Below, in pieces: positions 44,013 to 47,803 of a stretch of 47,803 bases of DNA (positions are counted from its first letter, which is position 1; each line of letters begins with the position of its first letter). The stretch is from Acetobacteraceae bacterium AT-5844. Its GTDB lineage: Bacteria > Pseudomonadota > Alphaproteobacteria > Acetobacterales > Acetobacteraceae. The notes beneath the pieces are model-generated. The model ran no database searches. It was not told where the DNA came from and saw nothing but the letters and a program-made list of their open reading frames with translations. The translations under genes and the position numbers were made by a program. The stretch covers positions 20,600-68,402 of the forward strand of contig JH599941.1 of assembly GCA_000245075.1 (NCBI GenBank), written 5' to 3'.

Positions 44013-44458
44013 TATCGCATATTCGCCATGGTGAAGAATTGCACGCGGGTGGCGGCGGCCTTGCGGGCCTCGGTCGCCCGCGCCTCGGCCTGCGCGGCAG
44101 CGAGGGGCTCGATCACCGCTTCCAGCAGGGGCGCGCGGGTCGCCTCATCCTGCAAGGCGGCGTCCAGCACGGCGGCAAGCTCGGCCTGGTCGCGGTCCCG
44201 GCCCGCCACATAGGCATGGCCGACCGTGCCGCTTTCCAGCGTCACCGCGCAGCGCGTGACCGTCATTTCAGAGAGGTTGAAGGCATTGCCATCACCGCCG
44301 GCCCGGCCGCGCAGCATGACAAGGCCCGTTTCCGGCCCGCGCAGGCGGGTATGGGCGGGCAGGGCGGGGGCGGCGTTCAACCGGGCGCGAATGGCGTCGC
44401 TGCTGGCCTTTGCCAGCACCGCCATCCAGCGCTGGCGCGCTTGAAGTTCCTCGGACAA
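44012..44458 (-). CDS. phnG: C-P lyase core complex subunit PhnG
   Basis: The first gene of the leftward phn operon. ARQRWMAVLAKASSDAIRAR, RGPETGLVMLRGRAGGDGNA, FNLSEMTVTRCAV and GHAYVAGRD are PhnG blocks. Length 148. The start is TTG 44458 (Met-Ser-Glu-Glu-Leu) with GGAG 6 bases upstream. A -35-like TTGACG (minus strand, 44514-44519), a 17-base spacer and TACTCG (44491-44496) form a possible promoter, overlapped by the GTCTAGAC palindrome. Confidence 0.94.
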   Translation of the reverse strand: MSEELQARQRWMAVLAKASSDAIRARLNAAPALPAHTRLRGPETGLVMLRGRAGGDGNAFNLSEMTVTRCAVTLESGTVGHAYVAGRDRDQAELAAVLDAALQDEATRAPLLEAVIEPLAAAQAEARATEARKAAATRVQFFTMANMR

Positions 44459-44483
44459 GGTCAGCTCCGTGTCCTGTTGAGAT

Positions 44484-44491
44484 GTCTAGAC
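44484..44491. promoter_or_regulatory. Candidate PhnF operator in the phnG-phnF intergenic region
   Basis: GTCTAGAC is a perfect 8-base dyad and the core shared by known sites of HutC-type GntR regulators such as DasR and PhnF. It overlaps the presumed -10 of phnG and precedes phnF, so one site could repress both directions. The outer bases (T/G and A/G) are not symmetrical. Confidence 0.55.
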
Positions 44492-44563
44492 GAGTAGATA
44501 TCCAACAGGCTAACGTCAATGGCGAATGTGGCAGTAACCGGAGCTCAACGGGTTGAAGCTTTC

Positions 44564-45328
44564 ATGACACTCCCACCGCTCTCCGATACCCGCCCCCTTG
44601 CCCGAGGGGAGGGTGTCGCCCTGTGGCGGCAGATCGCGCAGGCCCTGGAACAGGCGATCACCAGCGGCCAGCATCCCCCAGGTTCCCGCCTGCCAACCGA
44701 AGCGGAACTCTCCGCCCGACATGGAGTGAATCGCCACACCGTGCGGCGCGCGCTGGATGCGTTGAGCGCCCGTGGCCTGATTCGCATCGAGCAAGGGCGC
44801 GGCTCCTTCGTGGCCGAAGATGTGGTCGACTATCCCGTCGGCCCGCGCACCCGCTTTTCCGAGCTCATCCGCGCGCAGAATCGCGACCCTGCCGGGCGCA
44901 TCCTGCATGTGGGGGAACAGCCGGCAGATGCGGCCGTGGCCGAGGCGCTGCGGCTGCGGCCAGGCCGCCCCGTGCTGGTGGTGGAGCGGCTGGGCCTGGC
45001 CGATGGGCGGCCCGTCGTCGTCGGCACGCACCACTTCGTCCTGCCACGCTTCAAGGATCTGGCAGCGGCGCTGGAGATCGATGGGTCGATCACCCGGGCC
45101 CTCGCTGCCTGTGGCGTGCCGGATTATCGCCGCGTCTCTACGCGCCTTACCGCGCGCATGCCCACGGCCGAGGAAGCGGAGGCGCTGCAACAGAACCGCA
45201 ACCGCCCCGTGATGGTAGCCGAGGCGCTGAACAGCGATCCTGAAGGACTGCCCATCGACTACACCCTCTCGCGCTATGCCGCCGGGCGCGTGCAGATCGT
45301 CATCGACGGCAGCGGAGAGAGCCTATGA
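44564..45328 (+). CDS. phnF: PhnF-type GntR/HutC-family regulator of phosphonate genes
   Basis: A winged-helix repressor with a C-terminal UTRA ligand-binding domain. The HTH (about residues 15-75) contains ALWRQIAQALEQAITSGQHP and LPTEAELSARHGVNRHTVRR. The UTRA part ends in IDYTLSRYAAGRVQIVID. It lies divergent from phnG with a candidate operator between. ATG 44564 gives the usual family length (254); an ATG at 44519 would add 15 residues of no family character. Neither start has a strong ribosome site. Its stop overlaps the second phnM (ATGA). The ligand may be phosphate or a phosphonate metabolite (inference). Confidence 0.9.
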   Translation: MTLPPLSDTRPLARGEGVALWRQIAQALEQAITSGQHPPGSRLPTEAELSARHGVNRHTVRRALDALSARGLIRIEQGRGSFVAEDVVDYPVGPRTRFSELIRAQNRDPAGRILHVGEQPADAAVAEALRLRPGRPVLVVERLGLADGRPVVVGTHHFVLPRFKDLAAALEIDGSITRALAACGVPDYRRVSTRLTARMPTAEEAEALQQNRNRPVMVAEALNSDPEGLPIDYTLSRYAAGRVQIVIDGSGESL

Positions 45329-46467
45329 TGGATTGGACGTTCACCGGCGGCCGCGTCCTGCGCGATGGCGCACTCGGCGAGGGTGATCTGCATGTCGCTG
45401 GCGGGCTGGTCGCCAGCGCGCAGGCCAACGGCGCGCGCCGCTTCGATGCGTCCGGTCTCCTGGTACTGCCCGGCATCGTGGACATCCATGGCGACGCGCA
45501 TGAGCGCCAGATGCAGCCGCGCCCGGGCACGGACATGCCGACGCCTCTCGCCCTTCGTGATTCCGAGGCGCAGCTTCTCGCCGCCGGCATCACCACGGCC
45601 TTCCTGGGCGTCACCTTGTCCTGGGAGCCGGGGCTGCGCTCCATCGGCGCCTGGCGTGCATTGCTGGCGGCGCTGGACGCGGCGCGCCCGCACATGGCCG
45701 CGGACCTGCGTGTGCATCTGCGGTTCGAGGTGGACAATCTGGCCGCGCTGGAAGAGGCGCTGGCGGATATCGCCGCCGGCCGTGTGCATCTCGTCGCCTT
45801 TAATGATCACACGCCCAGCATCCTCAGAAAAATCCAGGATGATGCACAGGCGGCTAAGTATGCCGGGCGTGCCGGGGTGGATGTGCTGACCCTGCGGAGC
45901 ATGGCCGATACCGTTGCCTCGCGGCGCCACGACATGCCCGCCGCCCGTGAGCGTCTGGCCGCCGCCGCTGCCGCGCGGGGCCTGCCGATGGCGAGCCACG
46001 ATGACTCCTGCGTGGAGGACCGCGAGTTGCACCGCGCCTTGGGCGCACGCATCTGCGAATTCCCGATGGCGGAGGAGGTTGCCGCCGCCGCGCGCGCGGA
46101 GGGCGAGGCGGTGGTCATGGGCGCGCCCAATGTGGTGCGGGGCGGCAGCCATATCGGCTGGGCCCATGCTGCGCCTCTGGCGGAGCGCGGCCTCGTGACG
46201 GTGCTGGCCTCCGACTACGTCTGGCCAGCGATGATGGAGGCCGCCTTCGTGCTGGAGCGGCGCGGCGTGTTGAACCTCGCCTCCGCCTGGGCGCTGATCA
46301 GCGCCAACCCCGCCGAAGCCACCGGCCTTGCCGATCGTGGCCGGCTGGAGGCCGGGCTGCGCGGCGACATCGTCGTGGTCGATCCCGCTCGGCGCGCGCC
46401 TGTGGCCACCTTCTGCGGCGGCCGGCTTGCCTGGGTCTCGGCGGAGGGGTCCGCGCGTCTCGGCTGA
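45325..46467 (+). CDS. Second PhnM-like diphosphatase, coupled to phnF
   Basis: An amidohydrolase-fold protein of the PhnM family. It retains the HxDxxE-type metal motif as IVDIHGDAHERQMQP (the operon copy has HTDNLE), MASHDDSCVED, and GAPNVVRGGSHIGW with LASDYVWPA. All predicted metal ligands are present, so it should be active, perhaps on a different phosphonate ester. The 380-residue length is normal. ATG 45325 overlaps the phnF stop by 4 bases (ATGA), so the repressor and this enzyme are translated together. It is clearly divergent from the operon phnM along its length, so it is not a recent duplication. Confidence 0.92.
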   Translation: MMDWTFTGGRVLRDGALGEGDLHVAGGLVASAQANGARRFDASGLLVLPGIVDIHGDAHERQMQPRPGTDMPTPLALRDSEAQLLAAGITTAFLGVTLSWEPGLRSIGAWRALLAALDAARPHMAADLRVHLRFEVDNLAALEEALADIAAGRVHLVAFNDHTPSILRKIQDDAQAAKYAGRAGVDVLTLRSMADTVASRRHDMPAARERLAAAAAARGLPMASHDDSCVEDRELHRALGARICEFPMAEEVAAAARAEGEAVVMGAPNVVRGGSHIGWAHAAPLAERGLVTVLASDYVWPAMMEAAFVLERRGVLNLASAWALISANPAEATGLADRGRLEAGLRGDIVVVDPARRAPVATFCGGRLAWVSAEGSARLG

Positions 46468-46527
46468 GGAACGGGCGGGGAGGGTACGCTCCCCGCCAAC
46501 ATTGTTCAGCTCAAGTTAAGGCAAAGA

Positions 46528-46563
46528 AAAACCCCCTGGCTGCCGAAGCATCCAGGGGGTTTT
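46528..46563. terminator. Bidirectional terminator between the second phnM and tRNA-Asn
   Basis: AAAACCCCCTGG/CCAGGGGGTTTT (46528-46539 with 46552-46563) encloses an inner stem TGC-CGAA-GCA. A/T-rich flanks on both arms make it a good intrinsic terminator for the rightward phnM transcript and the leftward tRNA-Asn transcript. Confidence 0.85.
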
Positions 46564-46570
46564 CTTTGAT

Positions 46571-46646
46571 TGGCTCCCCGAGTTGGACTCGAACCAACGA
46601 CCTAGCGATTAACAGTCGCGTGCTCTACCAGCTGAGCTATCGGGGA
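46571..46646 (-). tRNA. tRNA-Asn (GTT)
   Basis: A 76-base cloverleaf on the minus strand. The acceptor stem is TCCCCGA/TCGGGGA with discriminator G and encoded CCA. The D-loop (AGCTCAGCTGGTAGAGC), anticodon arm GCGACTGTTAATCGC (anticodon GTT) and T-arm with GGTTCGAGTCC are canonical. It is followed by a strong terminator. Confidence 0.97.
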
Positions 46647-46662
46647 TCATCTGGTGGGAGGC

Positions 46663-46691
46663 GCTATAGCGGGGCAATTCCTGGTCCGCAA
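46663..46691 (-). promoter_or_regulatory. Candidate sigma-70 promoter of tRNA-Asn
   Basis: On the minus strand, TTGCGG (46686-46691), a 17-base spacer and TATAGC (46663-46668). The -10 ends 16 bases before the mature tRNA 5' end, leaving a leader of about 10 bases. Confidence 0.55.
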
Positions 46692-46749
46692 GAGGACTTT
46701 GTCATCGTTCCGCCGTAGTACCATACTCTTTTTAGTCTTACGCGTAGTT

Positions 46750-46823
46750 TGGAGGCCTGAGCGGGAATCGAACCCACATTCACGGATTTGCAGTCCGTTG
46801 CATCACCATTCTGCCATCAGGCC
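46750..46823 (-). tRNA. tRNA-Cys (GCA)
   Basis: A 74-base cloverleaf on the minus strand. The acceptor stem is GGCCTGA/TCAGGCC with discriminator T and encoded CCA. The anticodon arm CGGACTGCAAATCCG has anticodon GCA, and the T-arm contains GGTTCGATTCC. It lies 103 bases upstream of tRNA-Asn on the same strand. Confidence 0.97.
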
Positions 46824-46832
46824 GTGGGGCGC

Positions 46833-46861
46833 TGTATCGGGTGCTGAGGCGTCCGGGTCAA
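46833..46861 (-). promoter_or_regulatory. Candidate sigma-70 promoter of tRNA-Cys
   Basis: On the minus strand, TTGACC (46856-46861), a 17-base spacer and GATACA (46833-46838). The -35 matches five of six consensus bases; the -10 is weak. It ends 9 bases before the tRNA. Confidence 0.45.
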
Positions 46862-47014
46862 GAGGTTAGAACGAGATTCTGAGCCGGCCGGCTGGCCTGG
46901 CCCACGTCTTCAGGCCCTCTGCCGGCGCCTTCCGCTTGGCCGTCTGCTGCACCGCGCCTATAACGCCGCCACGCGCGGTGGACGGTCCGCGCTGTGGACG
47001 AGGATGAGCGGCCG

Positions 47015-47674
47015 ATGAACTTCGCCGATGCGCGCAAATGGATGGTGGACGGGCAGATCAGGCCCAACAAGGTGACGGATCTGCGGATTTCCAACGCCAT
47101 GCTGGAACTGCCGCGGCACCTCTTCGTGCCCCCCGCCCAGGCCCCGCGCGCGCATGCCGATGAGGACGTGCCCCTGGGCAATGGCCGCGTGCTGATGCAG
47201 CCGATGATGCAGGCCCGCCTGGTCCAGCTCGCCGAGGTGCGGGAAGGCGAGTCCGTGCTCATCCTGGGCGCCGGCACCGGCTACCTCGCGGCGCTGATCG
47301 CGCGGCTCGGTGCGCGGGTGACGGCGGTGGAAAACGACGCCTCTCTCATCGCCCTGGGCCGGAAGGCGCTGGCCGAGACCTCGGTCGCCCCTGGCACGCT
47401 GCAGTTGGTGGAGGGGGTTCTCGCCGAAGGCGGCCCCGCCGGCACCACCTATGATGTGATCGTCATCGAAGGTGAGGTGCAGTTCATTCCCACAGCCGTT
47501 TCCGATCGTCTGGCCGAGGGCGGGCGTCTGGTGGCGGTCTGCCGTAAGCCTGGCCGCGCCGGCGCCGCCGTGCTGGGCCGCCGCGCTGGCGGCACGTTCA
47601 GCGTGACGGAAGTCTTTGATTGCACGACTGCTCCGTTGCCCGGCTTTACACCCGAGCCCAGCTTCGCGCTCTGA
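47015..47674 (+). CDS. pcm: Protein-L-isoaspartate O-methyltransferase family protein
   Basis: Methylates isoaspartyl residues in damaged proteins with S-adenosylmethionine. N-terminal FADARKWMVDGQIRPNKVTD and LPRHLFVPP with ADEDVPLGNGRVLMQPMMQA fit the PCMT family. The SAM motif I is VLILGAGTGYLAALIARLG, followed by VTAVENDASL. Length 219. ATG 47015 has GAGGA about 10 bases upstream; a GTG at 46994 would add seven acidic residues. The motif Q-P-M replaces the more usual Q/S-x-P, as in the alphaproteobacterial branch. It is followed by a probable secreted protein gene on the same strand. Confidence 0.9.
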   Translation: MNFADARKWMVDGQIRPNKVTDLRISNAMLELPRHLFVPPAQAPRAHADEDVPLGNGRVLMQPMMQARLVQLAEVREGESVLILGAGTGYLAALIARLGARVTAVENDASLIALGRKALAETSVAPGTLQLVEGVLAEGGPAGTTYDVIVIEGEVQFIPTAVSDRLAEGGRLVAVCRKPGRAGAAVLGRRAGGTFSVTEVFDCTTAPLPGFTPEPSFAL

Positions 47675-47758
47675 TACGGACGCTGGCCGGGACAGCCGGC
47701 CTCGTCTAATCTCCCCGCCCGCCGGGTGCGCCCGGCTCTGGGTGAGGGAGATGCTGCG

Positions 47759-47803
47759 ATGTCGATGAAAACACTGATGTCGGCGTCGGGGCTGCTGGCG
47801 CTG
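47759..47803 (+). CDS. N-terminus of a probable exported protein, truncated by window edge
   Basis: Only 15 codons are visible: MSMKTLMSASGLLAL, the start of a typical signal peptide. GAGGGAG lies 8 bases upstream of ATG 47759. In related alphaproteobacteria a TolC-type outer membrane protein gene often follows a pcm-like gene, which would supply the missing third part of the type I secretion system (inference from context; the visible sequence cannot show it). Confidence 0.5.
   Translation, partial: MSMKTLMSASGLLAL

Noticed and set aside
46571-46823. tRNA genes as an integration site of a mobile element
   Set aside because: No integrase, duplicated tRNA 3' end or foreign gene block is visible next to them.

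Overview
This GC-rich window (judged by eye, not computed) is dense and mostly orderly bacterial chromosome. Gene content and order suggest an alphaproteobacterium of the Acetobacteraceae, Roseomonas-like: many solute-binding proteins, a GC-rich phn locus, a double cold-shock-domain protein, and an isoaspartyl methyltransferase followed by a signal-peptide-bearing gene. This placement is inference. No rRNA, CRISPR array, phage gene or intact insertion sequence is visible.

Layout. 1-4.8 kb: 3' part of a DEAD-box RNA helicase with a DbpA-type C-terminus; an M20 metallopeptidase with an altered metal motif; an FCD-family GntR regulator divergent from a nucleoside hydrolase, with two FCD-type operator matches between them. 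4.8-9.7 kb: a DctP-type periplasmic binding protein overlapping a multidomain hybrid histidine kinase, then a glycerophosphodiester phosphodiesterase. 9.7-15.7 kb: MepA endopeptidase, RfbA nucleotidyltransferase, a type I secretion pair (HlyD-like adaptor and ABC ATPase) with a small downstream ORF, and a GtrA-like membrane protein. 15.8-23.2 kb: a complete peptide/nickel-type ABC importer operon with two tandem paralogous binding proteins, ending in a clear terminator. 23.3-25.6 kb: iron-sulfur and FAD subunits of a CO/xanthine-dehydrogenase-type enzyme without the molybdenum subunit, then a two-domain cold-shock protein with a structured leader. 25.7-33.5 kb: an ATP-grasp ligase, a Pat-like acyl-CoA-synthetase/GNAT fusion, an XRE regulator with palindromic sites upstream, an hyi-glxR glyoxylate operon, and an AI-2E/PerM family membrane protein. 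33.5-38.2 kb: a gamma-glutamyltransferase-family enzyme, phnN, a serralysin-like RTX/DUF4214 metalloprotease (a likely substrate for the type I exporter about 21 kb away), and a cupin lipoprotein. 38.2-46.5 kb: the C-P lyase (phosphonate) locus. phnGHIJKLM plus a 2H-phosphoesterase gene run leftward with stop/start overlaps at most junctions. phnF and a second phnM run rightward from a shared regulatory region holding a GTCTAGAC palindrome. 46.5-47.8 kb: tRNA-Asn and tRNA-Cys on the minus strand with recognisable promoters, a pcm gene, and the first codons of a probable exported protein.

The most notable systems are the phosphonate locus with two phnM genes and a 2H phosphoesterase in place of a visible phnP, and the cold-shock gene, which combines three consecutive leader hairpins with a six-copy Arg-Pro-rich linker between two RNA-binding domains. 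Several partial systems deserve a check for missing partners elsewhere in the genome: the Mo-hydroxylase pair, the binding protein with its kinase, and the type I exporter.
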